64,000 nucleotides of DNA from Acephala macrosclerotiorum (lineage: Eukaryota; Ascomycota; Leotiomycetes; Helotiales; Mollisiaceae). Below are positions 52,086 through 63,564 of this stretch, piece by piece; the stretch's first letter is position 1, and each line of letters begins with the position of its first letter. Both the position numbers and the translations under genes were made by a program. The notes below the pieces were generated by a model. The model saw only the letters and a program-made list of their open reading frames with translations, searched no databases and was not told where the DNA came from. The stretch spans positions 1-64,000 of the forward strand of contig MU119293.1 of assembly GCA_014904845.1 (NCBI GenBank). The letters are read 5' to 3'.

Positions 52086-53001
52086 TTACAACCCATAGAA
52101 TGAGTCACAATGACTCCCACTGACGCTTTCATTCGTAACGTCAACGCACTTAAGCAAACCACTATCCTCATCGCTCTCATTCTCATTATTCTTCCCCACA
52201 GTTTGATCCTTCAGTTCCTCCTCTTTCAAGCCCTTCTCCTTCAAATCTTCCATCCTCGCCCAAATAGACAACGCAGCTTGTTTTGCGGTCGGATGCCATA
52301 GTTCCACCCAATCCTTCTTTTCCACCCTCACTAACGAGCCTGGGATCATAAGTCTGTGCTTTTCAGGCTGTTTTCAGGCTACTTTTTCGCGAAGAACTTC
52401 AAAGTCTACGCCGTTACTTAAAAAGTATAAAACAACTACAAATTAAAATCTTTTAAGACCGTAGTTTATTATTTGACAAAAGCTAAAGTATCTTTTTACA
52501 AATTAATTAAGTATGTTTATATTTTGATTCAAAAGTCGATATTCGATTTTAGCGTTTATTTGTTAGCGAGAAGCCCTGAAAAGCCCTGAAAAGCACAGAC
52601 TTATGATCCCAGGCTCGTAACAATTCTCCAGGCCCTTCAAATCTGCAAGTGATAGCTGTAGCTGACGAAGGTGACAAACGAACACTCTGCTATAGGAAAA
52701 GCTTGATCTATAAAATGCATTGCATTCGACACCATTCGAAGGAGGGTGTAGAGTCTATGGTGATGCCTGCTAGCCGTCGACTTAGGTATAAGTAATCGGA
52801 CTCCGGGATGTGCTCCAAGTAGATGGTATCATTGTAAGAAGTGCTGCCATGATGACAGTAAGAGAGGCGCTTAACTATCTCGCGTAATAATCCCCAACGG
52901 AATTCATACTCGAGCTCCGTTTCGTTAGGCAGTCGTTCGAGGACATGTTTAGGAGCGGCTGTCTTCTTTGTCTTAGATGGTTTTGATGATTTGTTGCCCA
53001 T
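52086..53001 (-). pseudogene. Degenerate unknown gene, paralogue B, split by a MITE
   Basis: The first half (53001-52708) starts MGNKSSKPSKTKK and contains LERLPNETELEYEFRW, LREIVKRLSY and GITIDSTPSFEWCRMQCIL. It aligns along its length with paralogue A. Two TAG stops at 52710-52708 and 52692-52690 stand where A has TGG (Trp). The frame continues to about 52621, where a 283-bp inverted-repeat element interrupts it. It resumes at about 52331 (LVRVEKKDWVELWHP ... IWARMEDLKEKGL) and ends at 52086. The ATG at 52349 lies inside the element and is not a real start. Confidence 0.6.
52335..52617. mobile_element. 283-bp MITE with 33-bp perfect TIRs and TAA target duplication
   Basis: The ends (52335-52367 and 52585-52617) are perfect 33-bp inverted repeats starting CGAGCCTGGGATCATAAG; imperfect pairing continues to about 48 bp. 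TAA flanks both sides (52332-52334 and 52618-52620). The interior is AT-rich without an ORF. A 3-bp TWA target duplication and short internally deleted form fit PIF/Harbinger-type MITEs. The right end carries a short tandem repeat (AAGCCCTGA twice). Confidence 0.85.
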
Positions 53002-53923
53002 TTTGAGATTGTTCGATGACTTCTTGTACATTTAGAGCTTCTGAAGCCGGAAAGAAAGAGGTGTTAGTGGAAGGAATCCAACGAAATTAAGTGTGCGCTC
53101 ATGTTCTTTAGTACTAGACTAGGAAGTTCCCGCATTCTTTCCTAATCGTGAGAGGAACCACATTTGTTGCACTTCGTAAGCGTGAAGAAAACCTCATGGA
53201 AAGAGTAAGTCTTAGTTAGCTTCTTTTGACGACTTAGACACATCATTTGGTTGTTGCACATCGCTAGTCCTATGTCTTGATGTTCAGGATATTTAACCAG
53301 GAAAGGAATAGCTGCACACAGGCAAATAATGTACCTGGATTACATCTTCAGAGTAGAACATTATGAATACTGCGGCAAGTGACTTGCAAGCCGAAGACCG
53401 AGGTGGGTTGAAAAGCCATCCCTCACGAAAAACGACATGCTGATGGACCAGAAACCTAGGCATATGATTAAGGACCTAGATTTGAGAAACTGGCAAGGGA
53501 TGAGACTGTGAGGTTGCAGAAGACAGGTTCCTTCAAGAGTAACCCCGATACAAGGACAATTGCAAGTAGTGCTTCGTGTCACTTGGTTCTCACATCGCAA
53601 GACCGGGTCCACGAGAGCCTGACAGCTCGTTGTGTAGTTGTGAAGAACAGAAAGCTACGCTCACTCCTTAAGGCCACGAAAGATTGATACCAATACCATT
53701 GCTCAATCAAATACAAGAACTCACTATTCATATCTGGCGTTACTAGCCTGAAGGAAACGTACGCCTTCAAATGCTTGTGACCCCTTGACGCCATGACCCG
53801 CTAAAAAGACAATGCCCGTCCCCGGAACCCCATCTCGCGGAAAATGCAATCAACCACCCATAACAGCGAAGGTTTCCATATCCAGTCTCTCATCTACTCC
53901 GTGTCTAGTCCATTATTCGTAGT
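53002..53923. other. Intergenic, no gene recognised
   Basis: About 0.9 kb upstream of paralogue B and downstream of SPT2. ORFs at 53361-53612 and 53579-53794 (minus) have no recognisable content. Confidence 0.35.
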
Positions 53924-54967
53924 TCAGCGTCTTGCCTTGGCCATAGCAGCTAGCCTTCTTCGTTTCTCTTCCTTCTCCCGCTTCAGTCTATTCTCCTCCG
54001 CAAGAGCTTCGGCATCCTCCTTTCGTGCAATACGAGCTGCGAGCTCTTCCTCTTCATCCACCTCGAATGCAGCAGCTTCCATATCAGAAGACGCGTCGGA
54101 ATCATAGTCTCTCTCATCATCTTCCTCGTCCTCTTCCTCCTCGCTGACATAGGCATAACGTGCAGAAGAGCCATATCCGTTACGATGTCGATCCGGACCT
54201 CTGTCATAACGAGAGGAAGATGCAGACGCTGATGCAAACGGTCTAGAAGCAGATTTCGCACCTCCTGGCTTTGGACGAGCAGTTCCGGCGTATCCAGTCG
54301 TTGCCGTAGCTGCCTTCTTGATCTTCTTCTCTGGCTCAGGTGGGCCTTTCTTACCGCCTTCCTTCACTCCATTTCGTCCGTTCTGTCCAGCTGGAAGAGG
54401 TGTCTTGTTGAATTTGCTATCCGGAGCCAGATTCTTCGCAAGATTTGATCCCTTTCGTGCCCTCATCTCCTCTCGCTCTCGTTTGCTTGGCAACTTCTCA
54501 ATCTTCTTGTGCTGAATCTTCCCAACTTGTCCTAGAGTAGACTGTGCCGCCTTTCCCCTAGCCATAATCTCTGCAAATGATCCTTTCTTTGGAGGGCCCT
54601 TTGGCGCAACGGTTGCGGGAGGTGGGGTTGGTCGACCTGATTTTGGCGCATCACTTGCAAGAGGCGGTGTTGGTCTGCCACTGGGGCCAAGTTTGACCTT
54701 CGACATCGGCTTCTCGACAGACAGTGGTGGACTATTATTAGGAGTTGGCTTGCTAAGAGTCGGAGTAGTTGAAGTAGACCCAGTCCTCTGTATCTTGTCC
54801 ACGGACTTCCTCAGCTGTTCGTCCGCTTTGCGCTTCGGGAACGGCATGGCATGCGTAGGTTCGGTGGGACTGGGACTCCCAGAAATCTGAGCGAGGAGAT
54901 CTCCAATCTTGACCATTTAGTAAGTATGTATCTGGGTAATGGGGGCAAGGAGCGGACTCACTGGCAT
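53924..54967 (-). CDS. SPT2: SPT2 chromatin protein / histone chaperone
   Basis: Exon 1 is just ATGCCA (54967-54962); exon 2 is 54907-53924; together they encode 329 residues. The spliced N-terminus reads MPIGDLLAQISG, the usual fungal SPT2 start, which an unspliced ATG at 54916 (MVKIGD) would miss. The middle is Pro/Ser/Lys-rich and disordered (GRPTPP repeats; PSKREREEMRARKG). The C-terminal SPT2 domain has an acidic run (YVSEEEEDEEDDERDYDSDASSDMEA) followed by a basic helix (AARIARKEDAEALAEENRLK). It binds histones H3-H4 and acts in transcription-linked chromatin assembly in the nucleus. The 53-nt intron has donor GTGAGT and acceptor AAG. Confidence 0.9.
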
Positions 54968-55943
54968 TGTGGCTACTTGTATGAAGAGCAGTCAACGATT
55001 CTGGAGATCAACGTGGAACAATCCTGAACGCAAACGGCGTGGTTTGCTTGTGAGCTTGGGCTCATAAAAACATCTCAGCAAAGTGTATGTTCTCGTGGGC
55101 AGTGAATGCAAAGAGTTGATGAGGAGTTGTATGGCGGAGGCGAAGTAGTGGTGATATTTTGGGACCGAGGATTTAACTGGCCCTTTATCGCAAAGAAAAT
55201 GTGGCACGTGCCTCAATTTCAGCCGCGTCTCGACCTTGGCAATCTGAGATTCACTGACAACATTACGGACATTGAACTAAGAAAGTGGATTTCATGGAAC
55301 CAAAACCCCGAGGTTGGAGGATTCGAAAGCTGCCTATGTTCTGAGCAGTTCGAAGACCTTTATACTGCAGCTATGGATGTAAAGTCCGATTCTGAATGTC
55401 CGAAGCATTCTGGGACATTCCCATTGCGGGGTAAAGAAAGACATTCATATATAACAACTGGGGAAATTATAAGCGTATCGATAGTTGCATGTAAGAAGGA
55501 TATGCGACGGGAGGCAAGGACGAATCGAGCTTGCGTACGGGCTGCAGATGGCTCGAAAACTTGGGATAACAGTTCACCAAGCCTGTTTCGAATCCAATGT
55601 CTAGTCCTCCTCTTTTGCTTGTCAGAAATCGCCGGCTGGGTTCTAAATAAACTCACGACTTCGATTGAACACGCCATAAAAGGAGAGTGAACATGTGGGT
55701 GCATGTCTGCATCAGATACCTGGTTCCAATGGGTATTGTTTGTAATAACCGCTTTTCAACGCCATTCCATACTCCATGTAATGCCATAGATCATCGATAT
55801 TCATCAATCCGTCGAGAGACCATGCTCGTATGTCCATTCGTATGAGGGTTAAGCCATCCTACGAGGCTAAGTTTGCAGCATCTCTTGGTGTTGCGACCCT
55901 TCATGATATTTTCACCAGACCTTTCCGCTCGTATTTGTAGCTA
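54968..55943. other. Intergenic, contains an unexplained 194-codon ORF
   Basis: An uninterrupted + strand ORF at 55106-55690 encodes no recognisable domain and overlaps a minus-strand ORF of 114 codons. It could be a real orphan gene, but nothing beyond its length supports it. The start of the stretch holds the SPT2 promoter. Confidence 0.3.
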
Positions 55944-56472
55944 TCACTTCGCTTTTCCTCCTGAACTTGCAGCTTCCCTCCTCGTTGCTGTTATGTTCCA
56001 TTAGCATCTCCTTCATGTAAAGCTGGTAATGCAACATACCATCCTCCAACAGAGCCGTATCTACGGCATTGCCTGGCAGATGCACATATCTGACTACGCT
56101 ACCTCGAATGAACACGTTCTTGACCGAAGACTAACATTTCTAAGTCAGTAAAAGTCCATAACCTGCGCCTCCGCTGCGCTACTGACCAAATGTGGATATT
56201 TCAGTTCTTCCACCACTTGTATGTCATCGAGCTTGATGTTGAGATATTGGTCGACACTCCTTAACGTGCCTTTAATCTGGATATCATTTTTTAATTCGAC
56301 GGTGACCTCATGATCGACCTAGTTGGGAGTCAGTCTACTACATATTTGTTGCTTGAGCAGAGCTGTTTACCAGGGTCTTGAAGAAGCTATTTGTGGCGGA
56401 AGAGTGTTAGCATTTGATCGCATAACTAGGTTCGTATACACATGGAAAGGAGATATACCTGAAGAAGAGCAT
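55944..56472 (-). CDS. LSM2: LSM2, U6 snRNA-associated Sm-like protein
   Basis: Five exons (56472-56459, 56386-56371, 56318-56187, 56130-56040, 55987-55944) encode 98 residues. The first two exons are 14 and 16 nt and together give MLFFSFFKTL. The Sm1 motif is in exon 3 (VDHEVTVELKNDIQIKGTLRSVDQYLNIKLDD) and the Sm2 motif in exon 4 (VFIRGSVVRYVHLP). The end is EDATRREAASSGGKAK. LSm2 is a ring subunit of LSm2-8 (U6 snRNA, nuclear splicing) and LSm1-7 (cytoplasmic mRNA decay). Length and sequence match the family, and every junction has GT-AG. Confidence 0.95.
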
Positions 56473-58342
56473 CTTGGAGGTTTGATGTCGTTAACAGCGC
56501 CTGTGATGTTCGTGATGTGGTTGTACAATATTTAGTCAAGAGCGTTGTGGCCTCAGGCATAATATTTGGCCTTAAATCCAGAGACTTGGATTTCCTGTGC
56601 AACTTCCCGCTCTACTTTCGACCACCACAATGACGATGGATGAAAACGAGCTGGCCTCGCTATGCACGTGTCCGCGAAGGACAGTGATAACAGATGCTTG
56701 ATTTTCTAAACGAACCCCTTCCCTTTACGGACAGCTCCGGGGACATACGACGCGACCAATAATTGCCAAGGGCATGTAAGCAGACAGATGCTTCAACGCT
56801 ATTATCGGTTCCCCCCCTTTGGACGCCGGATATGAGGTATCTCCGGGGGTTCAATTTGGAGAGGAGACCCCGCTATGGATGGGAGGTTGAGATACCGGGG
56901 CTCTAGTGTTACGATCCTGATATCGCAGATAGTACCCGCCAGAGAACCCCAGAAGATCATCCGCACGCCTGGCCTGGCATAGTTGCCAAGACGGGCTCAC
57001 AATACTCTGCTACATTTTCAGCTTTGGACTGAAACCTTTAACAGTTATATTTCTTCTAGGGAGGTTGATCAGACCTGATAGGCGGCTTTGAAGTTGGCAT
57101 CATGCTAAAATCGCAAGACTTTTCATATTTCAAATCAAATATGCTAGAAGGTTGAGACTCCAGTGAGCCCAAAGGCTGCAAGACATTAACTTCAAGGACG
57201 TATCTTTGTCTCGAGCTAGCCTCTGCATACGGAATACAACGTATGAGGTTGCCGGGTTGTACAACTCGGCGAGAGCCAATGCTCTTGACGCGTCTAGAAT
57301 CAGCCCAGCCCATGTGTAAGCACTACATTTTGATGGATTAAGCTTCCGCTTCAGACTTTAGACTTCAGACTGATGGTACTGAGCTTCTTCAAAGTTTAAA
57401 CAAGGCTTGCTTCCCATTAGCTCTATCGGTCCGGCGACCAGAATCGTTTCACGGAATGACTCGCTCAACCCTGTTCATTAGACTCATCGCTACTGCGGAA
57501 CATATTAGGCAGCTCGTATCTGCCCATGTGCTAGGTGCAGTACTTGGCTTTCCCTGACATCTCTGTTACTCTACTACCTAGGTATCTTTTTCGAGTTTGT
57601 GGCAATGGCTTGTCAGCAGCATGTCTCGGGTACACTTTGAGGACAGTGAGTACTCCTGACTATCGCGTAATCTTTAGCAATCATTGGGTTGTTACCATCT
57701 ATTCTTTACTTCTGATCCATCCCTGTGACTACTTGTGCATCTCAGCCTTATTCAACCTATGGGAATACTCTGACAGATCAAGGCGAGGAAGGACAGGGCT
57801 TCGGGATGATAACGATCCAAGCAGATACTGGCTAGTAGCAAATCAGCCTCGATGCACGAACTCCAAAGCGAATGCGATTCTAGATTCGGAAATCTACGCC
57901 ATATGCGGGAGGGGCCGGGCCCGAAGGGTTCCGTGCAGGATGGCAGCGAATGAAGAAGTCTTCGTTAACGATCTCAGGACAAGGATAGCTGGATTGAGAA
58001 CCCTTACGAGCAAGGGGTCCCCCGCAGCATCGTACGAAGGAACACAGATTTCGCCTGACTGTCTCGGGTCTTGATTGTTTTACAAGTTAATTGCATCTGA
58101 GCGCGGAACTAGTCTAGGTTTCTCGGTGCTTCACTTGTGTCTTCATGCGGGTAAACACGCCACTATGCGGACCGGGCACGAGCATTCATATATCCAGCCT
58201 AGTAGACGCCCACAAACATCTTTCATCTTTTGCTTCTTCTTTTCTTATCTAGAAGCTTGACTGCTGCTCAGAAAACCTCCCACTCGATCACTGAATATTC
58301 GCTCCCTTACCGTCATCCCCATAATTGTTCCTTTTCCTCAGC
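56473..58342. other. Intergenic, no gene recognised
   Basis: About 1.9 kb between the divergent LSM2 and pathogen-related-like genes. A 179-codon ORF at 57535-58074 has no recognisable domain. Pyrimidine-rich sequence at 58227-58340 fits a fungal promoter just before the ATG. Confidence 0.35.
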
Positions 58343-59488
58343 ATGGCCGCAGCAGATGTGCAAGCACCTCCAGCTGAGACACCTAGCCTACCAGACTACC
58401 TCCTCGACCCAAATGCGACATTGAAGGATGATAGTGCCAAGTGGAGATATGGAAAGGCACCAGACTACACCAACACTCGGAAAGTGTACGAGGCGAGTAA
58501 GTAAATCCTCGAAAATAATCGACTGTGGAACACATTTCCCTCTGGGCCCCACCAAGAAACTTCGCTGTTTTGCCGCGCCCGTGAAATCCCACTGACACTC
58601 AAAAGCAAAGACCATGAGCCACGAAGCTGCCAGTCTCCCAAATCTCGTCGAAAATTTGGTCAAGAACTGGGAAGTAGAAGCGTCCTTCAAGCCAGAGATT
58701 GACGAATGGCGAACAATCGACCGACCGAACTACACATTCTCCATCAATGGCGGACCACCACAGACAGCGGAGCACATGCTGAAGGTGGGAACCTACAATG
58801 CAATCATCACGCCAAACGAGTACTACGACCCTTCAAATTCAGACTTCGCATCGAGCCACAAGACCTTCAAACGGATGATGCCCACATTTGCTTGGGAAGT
58901 ACTAGAGGTGTACAGTGGGCCACCTGTTGTTGCGTTCAAATGGCGACATTGGGGGGAGATGAAGAACGACTATGTCGGATTCAATGAGTAAGTCAGCGTT
59001 CCTCAATGCACTTACCTGACTAACAAAAACACAGCAAAGGCGAGAAAGTCACAGCCAAGGCACACGGTGGGAAGATCGACATCCAAGGAATCACAATCGC
59101 CAAAGTAGACGACAAAGTCCGCCTCCAATCCGTCGAGACGTGGTTCGACCCCATGGAGATGTTCCGCCAGATCGCTCCAACAGGAGTAGTTACAAAAACA
59201 ATCCATGTCCCCAAGCCAGGAGAGGATATCACGACTCAACTTCACGGCGACGATAAGGAAGTGAAGCAACCTGACGGACATCTTGCCGCCAAGCAGGAAT
59301 ATGAAGGTGGTCTTATTATTGGTTCGGGAAGTCCAAAGACGGACGTATTCCCTTCTGAGTCGACGGAGACGTCGCCAGAGTTGGCGACTGGTTTGGTGGT
59401 CCCGACTGCTGGACCTGCTGGGCATGCCGAGATGGCTTCTGCTACACCGGCGGCTTGCCCTTTCCTTGCGCCGGGCGCACCAGAATGA
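58343..59488 (+). CDS. Pathogen-related-like protein (SnoaL/NTF2-like fold)
   Basis: Three exons (58343-58496, 58606-58987, 59035-59488) encode 329 residues. LPDYLLDPNATLKDDSAKWRYGKAPDY at the N-terminus, the central HKTFKRMMPTFAWEVLEVYSGPP.V.FKWRHWG and the later HGGKIDIQGI..AKV are typical of the fungal and plant 'pathogen-related protein' family. The fold is an NTF2/SnoaL-type cone; its ligand and reaction are unknown. The C-terminal 80 residues are Pro/Ser/Thr-rich and look unstructured. No signal peptide, so probably cytosolic. Exon 1 ends in phase 1 at donor GTAAGT. Despite the family name, nothing here shows a role in disease. Confidence 0.75.
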
Positions 59489-59964
59489 TGGAAGCTGATG
59501 GCAAGGTCACCGAATGAACTTACGACGGATTGATAGCACGAACCAGATCCGATCGAATCAATACACTAGACACATCAGAGGCATAGATATGCTAATAGAT
59601 GTACGAAGTTATGAAGAAACTTGTCGCTTCACTTTGGTCCTTCCTTTGACTTGATTTCTGGTATTCACTACATTATGTGGACCATCAGGCCGAAGAGATC
59701 TAAATCATACCGACCTTTCGTGTTCATCATTACTGTCAGTTGAGATCTCGTAATTAGGTGGTATTGGGGGCCAATGCACTGAGACATCGTTCGATGTTGA
59801 AATGAAGCCGTACGCTTGATCGAGCATCGGCTCATATGGGCGGCCTAGGCTGGTCTGGATGCACTTGTGATTTTACAAGTACTTTATTGAGGGAACATTC
59901 CCACCTAGTTAGATGGGCAGAATAGACATCACAATACCACCCCTTTTGCCCTCTCAACTGATAA
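59489..59964. other. Convergent intergenic region
   Basis: About 0.5 kb between two stop codons. No gene recognised. Confidence 0.4.
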
Positions 59965-61234
59965 TTACGTCCTCTCAGCTTTCACAGCCTTATACATTTC
60001 CTGGATCCCTCCCTTCGTATAATCAACCACACTATCATGATCCCCCATCCTTACCTCTTTACAGCTGACTTCCATACCCCCACCACACCTCTCATCCGTC
60101 CAACAATCGTCCCAATATTTCCTCCCTTTGACGCCAATCATCGCGTCCTCCTCACCAAACAAAATTGTAACCTTCAATTTCTTCCCTCCCTCTTGCATCT
60201 TCTTCTCCCAATCCTCCTTTAGCTGTTTCACGCATGCCTCATAATCCTCACAAGCATCCCAATAACACCCCTCAACAGATTTCAAACACAACCTCGCCTC
60301 GTCGTTGCCTCCCTTCGTATACTCCGCAAACGCAAACTTAAACACCACCTTATCCAACTCTCCCTTCTCTTTCAAGGTCATTCCATAAAACTCCACACAC
60401 TTCCTTTCCTCCTCTTCCATTTTCTTCCGTTCCTCCTCTTTACCTTTAAACAAACCAGTAATAGCGCTCAAAGCTCCGGAAGAAGAAGCAAAACTAGGAC
60501 TAGCTTTCTGGATCATAAACCCGGTAATGCTGTCCCAGTTGTTTAATAGGCTGTTGGGAAGCATAGCTGCAACGGACAGAAAGGAGACGGAGGAGATGGA
60601 TTGGTGGACCCAGGGGGAGAAGAAGCTCATTGTTGGGTTTGTGGGGGAGAGGAGATCTGGACGGTGGGAGAGGAGATTCAAAGCGTAGATGGTGCCAGCG
60701 GAGTGGGAGGCTAGGTGGATGTGTTGGATTTTGAGGTGTGTGAGCAGGGCGGGGACGGTTTCTATGAATATGGGGATGCGTTGGGATATTTGGACGGGGG
60801 TTGAGCCGCCGAATCCAGGTCTAGAATGGTGTTATTAGCTGGATCTCGGTTGTTTAGGTATGAAAGGGGGATTGATCACGTGTTGAGCGTCGTGATCATT
60901 GTGAGCTCTCGTCCGTTGCGAGATGAAGAGATGTATCACTTGTATCACTCGCACGTAAGTGGTTTGCGATTACTTACCGGTCTATAAAGATTAACCTCAC
61001 TCTCTCCTTCTCGGCGTAGAAGTTATGCCCAGGTGCCATCCACCTGCCGCCGAACATCCCACCGCAAAACAAGATTGTGGGGACATCTTCTCCAGCTTCC
61101 GGTCCAGCGATTGAATAGCTGACTTTCAACGCTTCGTGCTTATCTGTTGCTGGGAGTGTGAATATTTGATGCAGTTTTCGTGGAGCTGCGATGCCGATGG
61201 CTCGCTCCTCAGCCGACGAGATAGAAATCGACAT
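59965..61234 (-). CDS. Alpha/beta hydrolase-fold protein
   Basis: Two exons (61234-60978, 60820-59965) encode 370 residues. The oxyanion region follows strand beta-3 (PTILFCGGMFGGRWMAPG), then IFIDRPGFGGS, then the nucleophile elbow SHSAGT (Ser near residue 135). A Glu/Lys-rich insertion follows (GKEEERKKMEEEERK), probably in the lid. Catalytic Asp and His candidates are in LFGEEDAMIG and GDHDSVVDY. The substrate is unknown; esterase or lipase-like activity is possible. No signal peptide. An in-frame Met at 61267 gives eleven more residues. Confidence 0.8.
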
Positions 61235-61621
61235 GTGAGTTTTGCGTCTTAGTTTCAGGAACCGCATCTATCAAAAGTTTCATGTCGATGTGGGTTTGGG
61301 TTTATTATCTTCATTTGTGTTGACTACTGGGAGGCCTAGTCTGAACGCGCGTGGAGCTGAAGATCGAGGCGATTTAAAATCGGGGCGAACGAACGACCAT
61401 ACGAACTAGCCAATCAGCTTCGCATAACAACAGCTCATCTAATCATCAGCCAAACCGCCGCAATGGACTTCGGTTTTGAAGGTCTCGTCATGTTCACCTT
61501 GGAGATTATCTAGCTTTGCCTCCTTCCTATATGAAAGCAGATCCATTCCCATACTTTTCTGTAGACCCAACGCCTAAAACTCCTTGCGATGCATCGAATC
61601 AAGGATGAGAAGCTCAAGAAA
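61235..61621. other. Intergenic, hydrolase promoter and NSA2 3' end
   Basis: About 0.4 kb; no gene recognised. Confidence 0.35.
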
Positions 61622-63339
61622 TCAGACAAGGAGGACAGCATTTACACAGCCATCATTTTCACAGTTATTGGTGATTTGAGCCCATCGCCCCTACAATAAA
61701 CAGTATTAGTACCTCGGACAACGCTTGCAAGTTTGTCAAAACTTACCCAGACCACTTTCCCACCAGCCGTCACCAAACCAAGCTCCGAGACATTGACCTG
61801 GTACACAGAATTAGCATTGGTCATCGCGGAAAGGTTGAAGAGTTTCAGAGCTTGGCTCTCAATGAACGAGAACAGCGGTGCATGATTCGTCTGCTCTAAA
61901 CTCCCACAATGGACATGGTATTTTACGTACTTCGATGATAGTACCGCGTGTGAGAACGCCTAGCTGCGTATACATCGGCTGTGAAATAGATTAGTAAAAC
62001 GTTCCTTGTAGGAAGGTTTGCTTGCGCTTACATTCTGGGGATTCTTCTTGACGGAAATGATTGGTAGTTGCACAGTCACTATAAGAAGTCAATCACGTGT
62101 TTAGAGAAAATCGCAATAGGTAAGAGGCATGAATCCTGCTCAAGAGCACTCGGTACAGCAAACTCAAAGAGGCAGGATAAGGAGAGGTATTGCTTACCAC
62201 CAAGTTCTGGATGTGTCACGTTTGCCTAGTTGTTGTCAGAAACGGTCTCGAGAGGCATTGTGATTGCAGAATAAGATCTGTATGGCAAAGGAGACCTCCC
62301 ATACCTTCTTGTATCGAAGACCCATAGGCCTGATGAAGCGCTCATATTTAACCTAGTCGTCACGATCTCGGAGTCAGTTTACTGCTTTTGTTTTGAGAGC
62401 ACGTCTCAGGAGTGCATTGTCCAGGCCAGCCTCAAAGACCGCACGAAGAGGGTATAGCTCTCCGAAAACAATAAACTTACGGGTCGTCTGGTGAAATCTA
62501 AAGAGCAAATTAGAACAGATTCGCAAAGACAATATTTCGGGATGGTGTAACAAACCTGGTCCGACGAATGTTGGCTTGGTGATCATTCTCTTCCAGCCTT
62601 TCTTTGCAGTTTTCTTTCCAGTCTATCGTACCATCAGAATCTCGTCCTATAGTAGTATTTCCGAACAACAAACCTTCACAACCTTGAACATTCTGGAAAA
62701 CTGAGTCAGTAATAGACCTTTCAAAAAAATTTTAAGAGAATGTCATGAGAAAACTCATGAGACATTACAACATCAGGGTCACTTACTCCTCCTCTGCTAT
62801 GCCCCTAACCTTTGGCAGTGGAACAGAGAACTTTGCGGCCTTCTCATTTCTTTTGTTTTTAACTTAAACCGCAGTCAGTCAACGCACCAGTGCCCAAGGG
62901 CAGTATTCGACGTACTCGCGCTACTCAAAGCCTTCGCGTTTGTAGGGTTGGATCGATCCAGCAGATATTGTGGCAGAGGCGTGCTTGAGGGTTCCGCAGG
63001 CGCAGATGATTTGACGTTTCTCTCCTCCTAATGTCTTCTTAGCACTGTAAAAGAGAGATTCAAAGCCCAGCCATCAAAATAGACGGGCTGCCATGACTCC
63101 TAAGATAGTGCCAGCAGGACGGAAATAAAACGTACATGTGCCTTAATCTGTTTCTTCATTTGTATCTTCTCATGATGCCTCTTCTTCTGATAAAGCTTTG
63201 CGCGCAGTCCGGTAAGCTTCTGGGCATCCTCGCTGGCACGATGGCCTTCTCTGGCGGCCTTTTTTCTCGTCCGTTCTTCGTAGTCAAGACGTCTTCCGTG
63301 TAACTTCCGCCACCTATCCATGTACTCATTTTGAGGCAT
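61622..63339 (-). CDS. NSA2: NSA2, 60S ribosome biogenesis factor
   Basis: Twelve exons encode 261 residues, exactly the family length: 63339-63136, 63027-62916, 62862-62787, 62692-62674, 62622-62556, 62497-62481, 62352-62305, 62225-62198, 62078-62032, 61978-61931, 61797-61747, 61690-61622. The protein starts [20 protein letters not shown], carries the basic helix [21 protein letters not shown], the YLLDRS and MFKVVKTGKK blocks, and the eS8-like beta domain ([38 protein letters not shown]; ending NAVLLV). NSA2 is a pre-60S particle protein needed for 27S pre-rRNA processing in the nucleolus. Exons of 19, 17 and 28 nt lie inside conserved blocks. It is divergent from the bL21m gene. Confidence 0.95.
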
Positions 63340-63564
63340 GATGGGCAATCAATGCGTTGACAGTATGGAAAATAAAGGGTGTGCAACTCGTAGTGGGTTG
63401 CGTCTATCGCGATCGCGATAAAAAAGATATCTCGAGATTTCCTATAAGGTTGGCGCTAATCAGTATTGGGACTAGTGCCTTCAAATAATCCAAGCTCATG
63501 AAGAGTACAACGAACTTACAATCTCGAGGAATTGGTCGTGCAGAACAGCCTGCCATTCTTCAAG
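63340..63564. promoter_or_regulatory. Divergent promoter of NSA2 and mitochondrial bL21 genes
   Basis: Only 225 bp separate the two start codons. A cytosolic ribosome-assembly gene and a mitochondrial ribosomal-protein gene thus share one promoter region. No defined element was recognised. Confidence 0.5.

Noticed and set aside
52086..52349. Stand-alone 87-codon gene starting at 52349
   Set aside because: Its first codons come from the terminal repeat of the MITE; the rest is the 3' part of paralogue B.
55106..55690. 194-codon + strand ORF
   Set aside because: No recognisable domain and overlapped by another long ORF on the opposite strand. Length alone is weak evidence in DNA of this composition.
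57535..58074. 179-codon ORF upstream of the pathogen-related-like gene
   Set aside because: Residue pattern looks random and no splice partners or domains are seen.
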